NCBI GenBank assembly: GCA_027943745.1
Contig: AP025763.1
Location: forward strand, 2,976,001 to 3,040,000
Direction of reading: 5' to 3'
DNA: 64,000 bases
Origin: Neptuniibacter victor
GTDB lineage: Bacteria; Pseudomonadota; Gammaproteobacteria; Pseudomonadales; Balneatricaceae
Numbering within the stretch: the first letter of the stretch is position 1; each line of letters begins with the position of its first letter. A program made the position numbers and the translations under genes. Shown piece by piece: positions 27,482 to 37,528 of the stretch. The notes below the pieces were generated by a model. The model was not told the origin of the DNA. It worked only from the letters and a program-made list of their open reading frames with translations, and made no database searches.

Positions 27482-27687
27482 AAGATTCCGTAATATGTCT
27501 AGAACAGATAAATTCCATTACAACTGTTCAGCCTGCGTTAACACCCTTCACTATAAAGGGGCGGCAACTATACCATTTCGATATAAAAACAGGAATATTT
27601 TAAGCTACCTCCTTCGTACTGATTCAAACCGACATAGCATTCTGTTTTAATACCCTTCTTATTTTTTTACTGGAACCAACTTGATCT

Positions 27688-28647
27688 ATGTTATATCCAA
27701 TTTTGGCACTTGTTGTAGGACTCATTCTTCTAGTCTGGAGTGCAGATAGATTTGTTTTAGGCGCAGCAGCCACAGCCAAAAACTTTGGTATGTCCCCAAT
27801 GCTAATAGGCCTAACCATTGTGTCTTTCGGTACATCAGCGCCTGAAATTTTAGTTTCATTAATGGCGTCGACCTCTGGGGCTGGTGATTTAGCAATTGGT
27901 AATGCCTTAGGGTCAAATATCGCTAACATTGCACTCGTGCTCGGCATAACGGCTTTGATCGCCCCTCTTCCGGTAAAATCAGGCGTTCTAAAAAAAGAGC
28001 TCCCACTACTTTTAGGGGTGACCCTGCTCGCGGGCATACTTCTATTTGATCTTCATTTAGGCCTTATTGACGGCATTATACTTTTGATCGCGTTAGCCGT
28101 ATGCCTCTATCTATTTAGCCATTTTCAAAAAAATGCAACACAAGACACCTTAAGCGATGATGAAGATGAAATCCCAACGATGGCAAATCGTTCAGCCATT
28201 TTCTGGCTTATCACAGGTCTAGTCATCCTTGCGATCAGTTCTCGCATGCTGGTTTGGGGTGCAAGTGAAATTGCTTTTTCTCTTGGGGTCAGCAAACTAG
28301 TGGTTGGTTTAACCATTGTTGCCATTGGCACCAGTCTTCCTGAACTCGCAGCATCCATTGCCAGTGCGCTCAAAAATCATCACGATATTGCTATAGGTAA
28401 TGTCGTTGGTTCTAACATTTTCAATCTCGTTGCAGTCATGGCTATTCCAGGTCTAGTCTCTCCAATCGGGATGGATGCAATCGTCCTTCAACGTGACTAT
28501 ATTGCTATGCTTGGCTTAACTTTTGCCTTACTTGCCTTTGCGCTATGGCAGAAACCTCCTTCAATTAATCGTTTTGAAGGTAGCATTCTGACCTGCGCCT
28601 ATGCAGGCTATCTCGTACTGCTATACACTATGACCGTGTCACAATAG
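27688..28647 (+). CDS. yrbG: Calcium/sodium antiporter YrbG family
   Basis: K+-dependent Na+/Ca2+ exchanger-type membrane protein of 319 residues, with about 10 helices in two inverted repeats. The alpha repeats carry the ion-binding motifs FGTSAPEILVS (near 48-58) and IGTSLPELAAS (near 215-225). A charged cytoplasmic loop near 150-162 joins the halves. It heads the yrbG-kdsD-kdsC-lptC-lptA-lptB series, as in E. coli, and is divergent from the mla operon. It stops 15 bp before kdsD. Confidence 0.93.
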   Translation: MLYPILALVVGLILLVWSADRFVLGAAATAKNFGMSPMLIGLTIVSFGTSAPEILVSLMASTSGAGDLAIGNALGSNIANIALVLGITALIAPLPVKSGVLKKELPLLLGVTLLAGILLFDLHLGLIDGIILLIALAVCLYLFSHFQKNATQDTLSDDEDEIPTMANRSAIFWLITGLVILAISSRMLVWGASEIAFSLGVSKLVVGLTIVAIGTSLPELAASIASALKNHHDIAIGNVVGSNIFNLVAVMAIPGLVSPIGMDAIVLQRDYIAMLGLTFALLAFALWQKPPSINRFEGSILTCAYAGYLVLLYTMTVSQ

Positions 28648-28662
28648 AAGTTGATTATTACG

Positions 28663-29634
28663 ATGAGCAAACCTGATTTCCTTACTTCAGCACAGCGCAC
28701 TATTTCATTGGAAGCCTCTGCTGTTTCTGATTTACTCAATCATTTAGATCAACACTTCGTTGATGCCTGCCAACTTATGCTCAACTGCTCAGGCAGAGTG
28801 ATCGTCACCGGCATGGGAAAATCGGGGCATATTGGGAAAAAAATTGCTGCTACACTAGCAAGCACAGGCACTCCCTCATTCTTCGTTCACCCGGGCGAAG
28901 CCAGTCACGGTGACTTAGGTATGATTACACCCAATGATGTGGTCATCGCGCTATCCAATTCAGGAGAGACTGCGGAGGTAGTTACCATCATCCCGCTACT
29001 TAAGAGGATGAACGCTCCCTTTATAAGTATCACTGCCAACCCAAACTCATCGCTCTCTAAAGCAGCGGCAGCCAACTTACATATCGGTGTCGAAAAAGAA
29101 GCCTGTCCTCTTGGCTTAGCCCCCACTTCAAGTACGACAACACAACTTGTATTAGGCGATGCACTGGCCATCGCACTATTAGAAGCACGCGGTTTTAGCG
29201 CTGAAGATTTTGCCTTTTCTCATCCAGGGGGCAGCCTTGGACGACGCTTACTTCTAAAAGTAAACGACATAATGCATTCAGGCTCAGCGATACCTATGGT
29301 AAAAAATGGCACCCCGCTAAAGGATGCCCTTTTAGAAGTAACCCACAAACGCTTAGGCATGACCGCAGTTATAGACAACAATAATGTTCTTCAAGGTATC
29401 TTTACTGATGGCGATTTACGAAGAGCACTGGATAACAACGTAGATCTCCAAAACACATTGATTGAAAACGTGATGACTCCCAACGGCACTACTGTCACTG
29501 CCGAAATGCTAGCTGCTGAATGCTTACTGATCATGGAATCAAAAAAAATTAACGCTCTTATCGTTACTGATGAAACCAATCAACCAATTGGCGCTCTTAA
29601 TATGCACGATCTTCTCAAGGCAGGTGTCATCTAA
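28663..29634 (+). CDS. kdsD: D-arabinose 5-phosphate isomerase
   Basis: KdsD interconverts ribulose 5-phosphate and arabinose 5-phosphate, the first step to Kdo of LPS. A SIS domain (about 35-170; GMGKSGHIGKKIAATLASTG and SNSGET) is followed by a pair of CBS domains (about 205-323). The ATG at 28663 gives the expected N-terminus (MSKPDF); a TTG four codons upstream is possible and better placed for AGAAG. The stop overlaps the kdsC start by one base (TAATG). Confidence 0.96.
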   Translation: MSKPDFLTSAQRTISLEASAVSDLLNHLDQHFVDACQLMLNCSGRVIVTGMGKSGHIGKKIAATLASTGTPSFFVHPGEASHGDLGMITPNDVVIALSNSGETAEVVTIIPLLKRMNAPFISITANPNSSLSKAAAANLHIGVEKEACPLGLAPTSSTTTQLVLGDALAIALLEARGFSAEDFAFSHPGGSLGRRLLLKVNDIMHSGSAIPMVKNGTPLKDALLEVTHKRLGMTAVIDNNNVLQGIFTDGDLRRALDNNVDLQNTLIENVMTPNGTTVTAEMLAAECLLIMESKKINALIVTDETNQPIGALNMHDLLKAGVI

Positions 29635-30164
29635 TGGGCCAAAGTACCGAACGCTATCCAAATCTTTCCAAGATAAGTCTCGCTGTATTTGATGTTGATG
29701 GAATATTGACCAATGGCCAGCTACTGTTCTTAGCTAACGGCCAAGAGGTTAAACAATTCAGTACATTAGACGGGTTAGGCATAAAACTACTTATGCAGGC
29801 AGGAATAGAGACAGCCATTATCACTGGACGAAGCTCTCCTCAGGTTGAGCTTCGCAGTAAATCCCTAGGCATCAATCACCTTAAACAAGGACGAGAAGAT
29901 AAACTTATCGCCCTAGAGGAAATTTGGCAGATCACTCAACACAGTGCTGATACAACAGCCTACATTGGTGATGACTATCCAGATTTATCAGCCATTAAAG
30001 CTTGCGCCTTTGGCGCATCCGTTCCAAACGGCCACCCTTTTGTGAAACAGCATGCAGATTGGTGTACAACAAGCGCTGGAGGCGAAGGCGCAGCCAGAGA
30101 GTTTTGTGAATTGATTCTCGAAGGGCAAGGAAAACTAGAGCAACTACAAAGCACTTACCTATAA
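29634..30164 (+). CDS. kdsC: Kdo-8-phosphate phosphatase
   Basis: KdsC, 176 residues, removes phosphate from Kdo-8-P before activation by KdsB. It is a C0-type HAD phosphatase, with no cap domain and working as a tetramer. Motif I is VFDVDGILTNG (about 18-28), motif II IITGRSS, and motif III YIGDDYPDLSAI with the paired Asp. It is coupled to kdsD by TAATG and its stop codon abuts the lptC start without any gap. Confidence 0.96.
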   Translation: MGQSTERYPNLSKISLAVFDVDGILTNGQLLFLANGQEVKQFSTLDGLGIKLLMQAGIETAIITGRSSPQVELRSKSLGINHLKQGREDKLIALEEIWQITQHSADTTAYIGDDYPDLSAIKACAFGASVPNGHPFVKQHADWCTTSAGGEGAAREFCELILEGQGKLEQLQSTYL

Positions 30165-30734
30165 ATGTTTGAGCTAACAAATAAAATACGTATCTGGCTT
30201 ACCGCTTTAATTTTGATCCCTGTATTGCTGTACTGGGGCTTTGCGTCTTCGCCCAACGAAAGCAGAGAGCAAAATAACGGCCTTTCGGATTCTATGGACT
30301 ATTTTGTGGATAAAGCCGTTATCAAAGAATGGGATAACAATGGACACCCGCAACAAAAGCTAGTAACAACCAGGCTAGAGCACGATCCAACGACTAAGCA
30401 AAGCCAGCTAGATAAACCCAAAAGCCTTATATATCGCGATAATAATTCGAGGGTTCAAATAACCTCAGATTCGGGAATAGTCCTTGACGACAACAACAGA
30501 ACAGACCTTGAAGGTAATGTCGTAGTTAATGATAATTCTGACCCCAAATCTGCTACAGTGCTAAAAACAGATCAGCTTTCCGTTTACCCCAAGAAAGATT
30601 ATGCCGAAACTGATCAAGCGGTAACAATAGAATCACAATTAAGCAGAATGGAAGGTGTCGGCATGGACATTCAATTTAATGACCGCATCTTAAATTTACA
30701 CTCCAGGGTAGAAGGGACCCATAAAAATGACTAA
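30165..30734 (+). CDS. lptC: LPS export protein LptC
   Basis: LptC, 189 residues, passes LPS from the LptBFG transporter to LptA. It has an N-terminal membrane helix (about 8-27) and a periplasmic beta-jellyroll domain with the YTADSA-like series replaced here by SRVQITSDSG and NRTDLEGNVVV strands typical of the OstA/LptA fold. The start directly follows the kdsC stop, and the end overlaps lptA by 8 bases. Confidence 0.93.
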   Translation: MFELTNKIRIWLTALILIPVLLYWGFASSPNESREQNNGLSDSMDYFVDKAVIKEWDNNGHPQQKLVTTRLEHDPTTKQSQLDKPKSLIYRDNNSRVQITSDSGIVLDDNNRTDLEGNVVVNDNSDPKSATVLKTDQLSVYPKKDYAETDQAVTIESQLSRMEGVGMDIQFNDRILNLHSRVEGTHKND

Positions 30735-31251
30735 TAAGCTTATTAAAGTCATCTGTGTTATATGCTGCATGTATACGAACAATATTTACGCACTTCCTGA
30801 CGACCAAGATCAGCCCATTTATATTACGGCAGACTCCGCTAGCATTAATGATGCTACGGGAATCACCACGTACAAAGGCAACGTCATTATCAAACAGGGC
30901 TCACTCCTCATTGAAGGCGCACATGTTGATATGTACCGCGGAAATGATGGTGTTGAAAAACTGATCACGAAAGGCTCCCCTGCTCACTTTCGCCAACTAC
31001 CAAATAAAGGTGATCCGTACAGCGATGCTTGGGGAAAGCATATGGTATACCAAGTTAATAATCAGAAACTGACGATCACAAAAGAAGCAAAAGTAATCCA
31101 AGCACAAGACACCTTCACCGGTGAAAAAATCATTTATGATTTAGACAAGTCAATTGTCGATGCTTTTGGCAGCAACTCAAGCAACCAAGAGACGTCAAAA
31201 GGACGAGTAAACATGGTTATCCAACCCAAAAAGAAAAACAAGGCCAACTAA
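30727..31251 (+). CDS. lptA: LPS transport periplasmic protein LptA
   Basis: LptA, 174 residues, forms the periplasmic bridge along which LPS moves to LptDE. The signal peptide ends near NIYA/LPDD. The mature part holds the OstA-type strands PIYITADSASINDATG, TYKGNVIIKQGSLLIEGA and a final VIQAQDTFTGEKIIYDL segment. Lys-rich C-terminus. It overlaps lptC by 8 bases and ends 3 bp before lptB. Confidence 0.95.
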   Translation: MTNKLIKVICVICCMYTNNIYALPDDQDQPIYITADSASINDATGITTYKGNVIIKQGSLLIEGAHVDMYRGNDGVEKLITKGSPAHFRQLPNKGDPYSDAWGKHMVYQVNNQKLTITKEAKVIQAQDTFTGEKIIYDLDKSIVDAFGSNSSNQETSKGRVNMVIQPKKKNKAN

Positions 31252-31254
31252 CCA

Positions 31255-31980
31255 ATGAGCTTATTGGAAGCCCACAATTTAGCCAAGCGCTATAAAGGCC
31301 GCGAAGTTGTTAAAGACGTCTCTTTGCAAATTAACAGCGGTGAAATAGTAGGCCTTCTAGGCCCTAATGGAGCAGGAAAAACGACCTGTTTTTACATGAT
31401 CGTAGGTCTTGTTCAAGCAGATAACGGTCTAGTAAAAATTAAAGGCGAAGACATAACATCACTCCCGATGCATGGACGAGCAAGACAAGGTATCGGCTAC
31501 CTTCCCCAAGAAGCATCTATTTTTCGTAAACTCTCCGTCAAAGATAATTTGCTCGCAATATTAGAAAACAGAAAAGATCTAAGCAAACAGCAAGCGTTTG
31601 GAAAAATGGAAGATTTGTTGGAAGAGTTCCATATCACGCATATACGAGATAGCATGGGCATGAGCTTATCTGGTGGAGAGAGGCGGCGTGTAGAGATTGC
31701 AAGAGCACTTGCCACTGAGCCTGAATTCGTTTTATTAGACGAGCCTTTTGCCGGTGTAGACCCTATATCCGTAAATGACATAAAACAAACGATTCGTCAC
31801 TTACAGTCTAGAGGCATAGGTATTTTAATCACCGACCATAATGTAAGAGAAACCCTAGATATTTGCGAGAGCGCCTATATCGTAAGCGAAGGAACTATTC
31901 TTGCTAACGGTACACCAGCAACAATTATGGCCAATGAAGCGGTCAGAAACGCTTATCTTGGCGACCAATTTACACTTTAA
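31255..31980 (+). CDS. lptB: LPS export ABC ATPase LptB
   Basis: LptB, 241 residues, powers LPS extraction from the inner membrane with LptFG (not in this window). Walker [10 protein letters not shown] is near 37-45, the Q-loop [15 protein letters not shown], signature [16 protein letters not shown], Walker [13 protein letters not shown] and switch His in [11 protein letters not shown]. It lies between lptA (3 bp) and rpoN (55 bp). Confidence 0.97.
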   Translation: MSLLEAHNLAKRYKGREVVKDVSLQINSGEIVGLLGPNGAGKTTCFYMIVGLVQADNGLVKIKGEDITSLPMHGRARQGIGYLPQEASIFRKLSVKDNLLAILENRKDLSKQQAFGKMEDLLEEFHITHIRDSMGMSLSGGERRRVEIARALATEPEFVLLDEPFAGVDPISVNDIKQTIRHLQSRGIGILITDHNVRETLDICESAYIVSEGTILANGTPATIMANEAVRNAYLGDQFTL

Positions 31981-32035
31981 GCTTATACTGAGTCATAATG
32001 AATAAAGTAGTTTCAGGAGTGTGGCCCCGAGTATT

Positions 32036-33556
32036 ATGAAACAAGCGCTTCATCTAAAAATTGGGCAACAGCTCACTATGACCCCTCAGCTTCAGCAAGC
32101 TATCCGCTTACTGCAGCTTTCAACACTTGACCTGCAGCAAGAGATTCAAGAAGCACTTGAAAGCAATCCAATGCTGGATGTTTCCGAAGACGAACACTCG
32201 CAATCTTCATCTGAAGAACAAGCTAGCAATACCCAAGCACCGGAAACAGCTAGCAGCGCAGAAGCAGCAGCGGAAACAACGAGCGCTGCATCAGACTCAG
32301 ATTTTGACGATACCTCTCTTCCTGAAGACAGCTGGAATGAGAAAATACCCGATGAATTATCAACCGATAGCAGCTGGGAAGATACTTACCAGTCCTCCGG
32401 CCCTAGCTTAAGCAAAGAAGACTTAGATTCTTTTGAGTCAAACGATACCGCTGAAGAAACCTTACAAGACCATTTACATTGGCAGCTAAATTTAACACCA
32501 ATGAGCGATATTGACCGCCTCATTGCAACCAACATTATTGATGGCATCAACCCTGATGGTTATTTAACCATTGCTCTTGATGAGATCCTCGAACACTTCC
32601 AAGCACAAACAGAACAACAATTTGAAGAGATCGAACTGGACGAGATAGAAGCCGTTTTGCATCGCATCCAGCAATTTGATCCCGCTGGTATCGCTTGCCG
32701 AGATTTAAGTGAGTGCTTAAGCATACAACTACAGCAACTGCCTAGTGATACTGCTTGGAAAAAGGAGGCGCTAAAAATTGTACAACAACATATCAAACTA
32801 CTTGGCACGCATGATTACCGCCAATTAATGAGAAAAACTCGGCTAAAGGAACCGCAATTACAACAAGTCATTGAGCTGATACAGAGCCTCAATCCGAAAC
32901 CTGGCGCTTCAATTAGCATCAGTACAGCTGAGTATGTTATCCCCGATGTTATCGTAACCAAACAAAACGGAGCCTGGACGGTTAATTTAAATCCAGAAGT
33001 ATCCCCCAAACTTAGAATCAACTCTGGTTACGCAGGACTTGTAAAACGAGCAGACAACAGCTCAGACAACACCTATCTAAAAAACCATCTTCAAGAAGCC
33101 CGCTGGTTCATTAAAAGCTTACAAAGCCGAAACGAGACGCTATTGAAAGTTTCGAATGAAATAGTTAAACGTCAAGCCGGCTTTCTTGACCATGGTGAAG
33201 AGGGCATGAAGCCAATGGTCTTGCATGATATTGCCGAAGCTGTAGACATGCATGAATCAACTATTTCACGAGTGACAACTCAGAAGTTCATGCATACCCA
33301 TCGAGGTATATTCGAATTAAAATACTTTTTCTCCAGCCACGTGAGCACCGCTACTGGAGGAGCAGCTTCCTCCACCGCAATTCGTGCGCTTATCAAGAAG
33401 ATGGTCGCCGCTGAAAATACAGCCAAACCCCTCAGCGATAATAAAATTGCACAATTCCTCGACGAACAAGGTTTCAAAGTAGCCCGACGCACCATTGCTA
33501 AATATCGTGAAGCAATTGGCATTCCACCTTCAAATGAACGAAAACGTCTGGTTTAA
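32036..33556 (+). CDS. rpoN: RNA polymerase sigma-54 factor
   Basis: Sigma-54, about 506 residues. Region I (about 1-50) is the Gln/Leu-rich activator-interacting part starting [13 protein letters not shown]. An acidic Ser/Glu/Ala-rich region II covers about 55-130. Then follow the core-binding domain and the DNA-binding part with a helix-turn-helix near 370-390 ([14 protein letters not shown]) and the RpoN box [10 protein letters not shown] near the end. I chose ATG 32036 by alignment with known RpoN starts, although its ribosome site is weak; a GTG at 32021 would have AGGAG only one base away. Confidence 0.97.
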   Translation: MKQALHLKIGQQLTMTPQLQQAIRLLQLSTLDLQQEIQEALESNPMLDVSEDEHSQSSSEEQASNTQAPETASSAEAAAETTSAASDSDFDDTSLPEDSWNEKIPDELSTDSSWEDTYQSSGPSLSKEDLDSFESNDTAEETLQDHLHWQLNLTPMSDIDRLIATNIIDGINPDGYLTIALDEILEHFQAQTEQQFEEIELDEIEAVLHRIQQFDPAGIACRDLSECLSIQLQQLPSDTAWKKEALKIVQQHIKLLGTHDYRQLMRKTRLKEPQLQQVIELIQSLNPKPGASISISTAEYVIPDVIVTKQNGAWTVNLNPEVSPKLRINSGYAGLVKRADNSSDNTYLKNHLQEARWFIKSLQSRNETLLKVSNEIVKRQAGFLDHGEEGMKPMVLHDIAEAVDMHESTISRVTTQKFMHTHRGIFELKYFFSSHVSTATGGAASSTAIRALIKKMVAAENTAKPLSDNKIAQFLDEQGFKVARRTIAKYREAIGIPPSNERKRLV

Positions 33557-33606
33557 TAAAAAGAAAACAGAGTGACAACAAATGTCACACTAAGTAGGAG
33601 AGACCT

Positions 33607-33897
33607 ATGCAGATCAACATCACTGGACATCATGTAGAATTGACTGAATCAATGAATGATTACGTTCTCTCAAAGATGCAGAAAATCGAACGTCATTTTG
33701 ATAATATAACCAATGTCCAAGTTACGCTGAGTGTAGAAAAACAGCGTCAAAAAGCAGAGGCCGAAATGCACCTTTCAGGCGCTCAGATCTTTGCAACTCA
33801 CGAACACGAAGATATGTATGCTGCCATTGACGGACTAACGGATAAGTTAGATCGTCAAGTTATCAAACATAAAGAAAAGATCAAAAATCATAAATAA
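33607..33897 (+). CDS. hpf: Ribosome hibernation promoting factor, short
   Basis: HPF of the short type, 96 residues (the long form has a C-terminal dimerising domain, absent here), so it should act with RMF to form 100S ribosomes in stationary phase. It opens MQINITGHHVELTESM and has the EMHLSGAQIFATHEHEDMYAAIDGL patch in pieces, typical of the ribosome-binding beta-alpha fold. AGGAGAG lies 5 bases before the ATG. Position after rpoN is standard. Confidence 0.95.
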   Translation: MQINITGHHVELTESMNDYVLSKMQKIERHFDNITNVQVTLSVEKQRQKAEAEMHLSGAQIFATHEHEDMYAAIDGLTDKLDRQVIKHKEKIKNHK

Positions 33898-33920
33898 CTG
33901 GTCATATATTCCAACCTATT

Positions 33921-34376
33921 ATGCTGCTTCATGAACTATTAACCCCCTCAAGCACCTTGTGCGGTCTTGAGGGCGGTAGTAAAAAAAGAGTTTTAGAAAA
34001 TGCTGCTGAGGTCATATCTGAGCAACACCCAGACATGAGCAGCTCTTGTATTTTCAACGGTCTTCACGCACGCGAAAAGCTCGGTAGCACTGGCATTGGT
34101 GATGGTATTGCCATCCCCCACTGCCGGCTCGCTGATTGCGCTGAGGCGCATGGCTATTTGGTAAAACTTTGTACGCCTATCGATTTCGATTCTATTGACA
34201 GTAAACCTGTTGATCTCTTATTCGTTTTAATCGTACCTGAAGATTCAACCTCTGAGCACTTACAAACGCTAGCTTCTATTGCTGAGCTTTTTAGTCAAGA
34301 AAAAGTTAGGGAAACGCTCAGGCAAACAACTGATAGCAGCACACTCTACGAAACAGTTTGCAAACTAAGCGCATAG
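33921..34376 (+). CDS. ptsN: Nitrogen PTS EIIA component PtsN
   Basis: EIIA-Ntr, 151 residues, accepts phosphate from NPr and regulates potassium handling, metabolism and stress genes instead of transporting sugar. The phosphorylated His is His67 in GIAIPHCRL. The PTS EIIA type-2 fold covers nearly all residues. It lies 23 bp after hpf and 10 bp before rapZ; the NPr partner (ptsO) is two genes downstream. Confidence 0.95.
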   Translation: MLLHELLTPSSTLCGLEGGSKKRVLENAAEVISEQHPDMSSSCIFNGLHAREKLGSTGIGDGIAIPHCRLADCAEAHGYLVKLCTPIDFDSIDSKPVDLLFVLIVPEDSTSEHLQTLASIAELFSQEKVRETLRQTTDSSTLYETVCKLSA

Positions 34377-34386
34377 GATAGGCAAG

Positions 34387-35244
34387 ATGAAGCTTGTAGT
34401 GATAAGCGGACGTTCCGGATCAGGTAAAAGTACTGCACTACAAGCATTAGAAGATATTGGTTTCTATTGCATTGATAACCTACCCGCATTACTCCTTCCA
34501 GATTTAGTACAGCAAATGAGTAGCGAGCCAAGCCATCCGGATCAGATTGCAGTAAGCATCGACGCCCGCAATTTATTAAGCAATCTATCTAAATTTCCTG
34601 ATATTTTACAACAACTTCGCCAAGATCACTGGGCTGAATACGAAGTTATTTTTCTAGACTCTTCTGAAGCAACGCTTCTAAAACGCTATAGTTCAACTAG
34701 GCGTAAACACCCACTATCCGATGAGCATAAAAATCTACAGCAATCGATCCAATCTGAATCAGACCTACTCGAACCCATTGCCAGCTTAGCGGATATTCGG
34801 ATCGATACAACACGCCTATCCCTCTATGAACTTCGTGATACAGTTAAACTACGCGTTGCGAAACGTAAAGAACAAACCCTATCGGTCCAATTTGAATCCT
34901 TTGGATTTAAACACGGCGTGCCTCTTGATGTAGATTTTGTCTATGACGTAAGAGCACTTCCCAACCCCCATTGGATTCCAGAATTAAGAAAATACACAGG
35001 AAGAGAAAAACCAGTACAAGACTTTCTCCATAGCTCCCCTGAAGTTATAGAGATGATCGAAGATATCCAAAGCTTCTTAGAAAGATGGCTTCCTCGCTTT
35101 TCGGAAAATAACCGCAGCTATATTACCATTGGGATAGGCTGTACAGGCGGGCAACATCGCTCCGTTTACATTAGCGAGCAATTGGCTTCTCATTTTTCTC
35201 AAGATATGGATAATATCCATGTCCGTCATCGAGAGCTGAATTAA
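34387..35244 (+). CDS. rapZ: RNase adapter protein RapZ
   Basis: RapZ, 285 residues, has a P-loop (GRSGSGKS at 8-15) and a C-terminal RNA-binding domain with YITIGIGCTGGQHRS near 248-262. In E. coli it guides RNase E to the small RNA GlmZ and so controls glucosamine-6-phosphate synthesis for the wall. It lies in the conserved rpoN-hpf-ptsN-rapZ-ptsO order; only 4 bp separate it from ptsO. Confidence 0.96.
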   Translation: MKLVVISGRSGSGKSTALQALEDIGFYCIDNLPALLLPDLVQQMSSEPSHPDQIAVSIDARNLLSNLSKFPDILQQLRQDHWAEYEVIFLDSSEATLLKRYSSTRRKHPLSDEHKNLQQSIQSESDLLEPIASLADIRIDTTRLSLYELRDTVKLRVAKRKEQTLSVQFESFGFKHGVPLDVDFVYDVRALPNPHWIPELRKYTGREKPVQDFLHSSPEVIEMIEDIQSFLERWLPRFSENNRSYITIGIGCTGGQHRSVYISEQLASHFSQDMDNIHVRHRELN

Positions 35245-35248
35245 AATT

Positions 35249-35518
35249 ATGCAGCAAAAAGAACTCCTCATTATTAATAAGCTCGGCTTACACGCACGTG
35301 CAGCAGCTAAGCTTATTAGTGTCACTTCACGTTTTTCATCTGATATCACATTAGTAAAAGAGAGCAGAGAAGTTGACGGCAAAAGCATTATGTCAGTTAT
35401 GATGCTAGCGGCAAGTAAAGGAACAACGCTTAATGTCATTACCAATGGTAGTGATGAAAGCGCAGCACTAGAAGCAATAGAGATACTGATTAACAATCGT
35501 TTTGATGAAGATGAGTAA
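35249..35518 (+). CDS. ptsO: HPr family phosphocarrier NPr
   Basis: NPr, 89 residues, the HPr-like phosphocarrier of the nitrogen PTS branch. The phosphorylated His is in LGLHARAAAK (His15), and the Ser of the GKSIMSVMMLAAS stretch (near 45) corresponds to the second regulatory site. It starts 4 bp after rapZ. PtsP, which would phosphorylate it, is not in this window. Confidence 0.95.
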   Translation: MQQKELLIINKLGLHARAAAKLISVTSRFSSDITLVKESREVDGKSIMSVMMLAASKGTTLNVITNGSDESAALEAIEILINNRFDEDE

Positions 35519-35643
35519 TAAACGCTCAACTCAGACCGTTTAATTATCTAACACCTCAACATTCCGTTATAATTGCTCCATAGACTATTAACTCTTCTCC
35601 TTTTCAGTAGAAGATCGAGTAAAGCCCAGAAGCGATCATACCT

Positions 35644-36993
35644 ATGGCTGTTAAAGAAACTAAATCACATCTTGATAAGCTTAATGATGCTTTAGACAGT
35701 GGTGAGTTTCGCCAGATCCGCTTCACGCTGAATTACACACTCCGTCCAACGGAAGTGGCGCGTTTAATCGAAAAATCACCTCCTAAAGAACGACAAATAC
35801 TCTGGAATCTTGTTTCCCAGGAACTTGAAGCTGAAGTACTACAGCATCTAGGGGATGACATCCAAGCTGACATTCTTAGCAGAATGAATTCAGAAGAGGT
35901 TCTTGCACTAACTGAGTCACTCGACTCAGATGATATGGTCGATGTTCTTCAGCAGCTGCCCAATCGGGTGATGAAAGAAACGCTGCGCATCATGGACAAG
36001 CAGAACCGACGCCGTGTCGAAAAACTTCTGTCCTACCCTGAAGATACCGCTGGCGGATTGATGAACACGGATACCACGACAATCCGGCCTGATATCACTG
36101 TTGAAACAACACTCCGCTATATAAGACGTCATGATGAAATTCCTGAGATGACAGACAGCCTTATCGTAGTCAGCCGTAAGGATTCATATATTGGTTTACT
36201 GCCATTAACAAAGTTACTTGTCTCAGATCTCTCAATTACTATCAGAGAGATTATGAATACCGATATAGAACCCATTAACGCTGAGATGCCAGACGATCAA
36301 GTTGCCGCTTTATTTGAAGAACACGATCTCGTGTCTGCACCTGTTGTTGATGAGAAAGGTAAGTTAGTTGGCCGTATCACAATTGATGATGTTGTTGATG
36401 TTATCAGGGAAGATGCCGATCACTCCCTTATGAGTATGGCTGGCCTCGATGAAGATGAAGATACTTTTGCGCCGGTTATGAAAACCACCCGGCGAAGAGC
36501 GGTTTGGCTTGGCATCAATTTACTGACTGCCTTTATTGCTTCTGCGGTTATCGGTATATTCGAAGAAACAATCGATAAAGTTGTCGCTTTGGCTGTTTTG
36601 ATGCCAATTGTTGCCTCAATGGGAGGCATCGCCGGCTCTCAAACGTTAACCCTTGTCATACGCGGACAAGCATTAGGACATGTTGAAAGATCTAATGCAG
36701 GGTGGCTATTAAATCGAGAGATGATTGTTGGCGCTATCAACGGGCTTCTCTGGGCAGCAGTCATTGCGGTGGTCGCAACCATCTGGTTCCAAGATAGCAA
36801 TATTGGCATAATAATAGCTTTAGCAATCGTTATAAACTTAGTGGCTGGCGCTATTGCTGGCACATTATTACCTATCGGCTTAAAATCGATGGGTATTGAC
36901 CCCGCTCTAGCAGGCAGCGTTCTGCTAACCACCATAACCGACGTGGTCGGCTTCTTTGCCTTTTTAGGCCTAGCCACCATTTTTTACGCCTGA
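35644..36993 (+). CDS. mgtE: Magnesium transporter MgtE
   Basis: MgtE, 449 residues, a dimeric Mg2+ channel. An N-terminal superhelical domain (about 20-130), two CBS domains (about 135-260) and five membrane helices (about 285-449) are visible in order. The CBS part senses cytoplasmic Mg2+ and closes the pore. The pore motif PIVASMGGIAGSQTLTL (near 321-337) is present. It follows ptsO by 125 bp, and darP begins 7 bp after it, so the latter pair is probably one transcript. Confidence 0.95.
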   Translation: MAVKETKSHLDKLNDALDSGEFRQIRFTLNYTLRPTEVARLIEKSPPKERQILWNLVSQELEAEVLQHLGDDIQADILSRMNSEEVLALTESLDSDDMVDVLQQLPNRVMKETLRIMDKQNRRRVEKLLSYPEDTAGGLMNTDTTTIRPDITVETTLRYIRRHDEIPEMTDSLIVVSRKDSYIGLLPLTKLLVSDLSITIREIMNTDIEPINAEMPDDQVAALFEEHDLVSAPVVDEKGKLVGRITIDDVVDVIREDADHSLMSMAGLDEDEDTFAPVMKTTRRRAVWLGINLLTAFIASAVIGIFEETIDKVVALAVLMPIVASMGGIAGSQTLTLVIRGQALGHVERSNAGWLLNREMIVGAINGLLWAAVIAVVATIWFQDSNIGIIIALAIVINLVAGAIAGTLLPIGLKSMGIDPALAGSVLLTTITDVVGFFAFLGLATIFYA

Positions 36994-37000
36994 GACTACC

Positions 37001-37528
37001 ATGAGCGAAAGCGAAAACTTTGAAAACTCTCATCTACAAGATCAAGATGATGAGCTATTAAGCAAAACTGAACTAAAACGCCAGATGCACGCGTTACAAG
37101 ATTTAGGACTTCGCTTAACAAAACTAAATAAAGACCAGCTAGCCAAGCTCGATCTTAGTGATAGACTTCATTCAGCTATAGAAGAGTTTCACCGTATAAA
37201 GTCGAACGGCGCACAAAAAAGACATCTTCAATATGTAGGCAAGATAATTCGGACGGAAGATAGTGACAAAATTGAACACGACCTTGGCCTGTACGAAGCA
37301 GGACAACAAGCCCACACTCAGACCTTTCATAAGCTTGAGCGCTGGCGAGATCGTTTAATCAATGAGGGCAACAGCGCCCTTCAAGAATATATCCAGGAAC
37401 ACAGCAACGCCGACGTACAGCATTTAAGGCAACTAGTTCGCAATGCTCAAAAAGAGTTAAAACTCGACAAACCGCCTGCGGCCGCTAGAAAACTATTTAA
37501 ATACCTCAGAGAGATCGCCGGCGCTTAA
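37001..37528 (+). CDS. darP: Ribosome biogenesis factor DarP (YjgA)
   Basis: DarP (DUF615), 175 residues, all-helical; helps late assembly of the 50S subunit, around helix H64/domain changes near the peptidyl centre. Family parts: SKTELKRQMHALQDLGLRL (about 20-38), the KSNGAQKRHLQYVGKIIR block and PPAAARKLFKYLREI at the end. It follows mgtE by 7 bp. Its stop codon overlaps that of the convergent nitrilase gene (shared TTAA at 37525-37528). tldD, its usual neighbour in relatives, is absent. Confidence 0.94.
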   Translation: MSESENFENSHLQDQDDELLSKTELKRQMHALQDLGLRLTKLNKDQLAKLDLSDRLHSAIEEFHRIKSNGAQKRHLQYVGKIIRTEDSDKIEHDLGLYEAGQQAHTQTFHKLERWRDRLINEGNSALQEYIQEHSNADVQHLRQLVRNAQKELKLDKPPAAARKLFKYLREIAGA

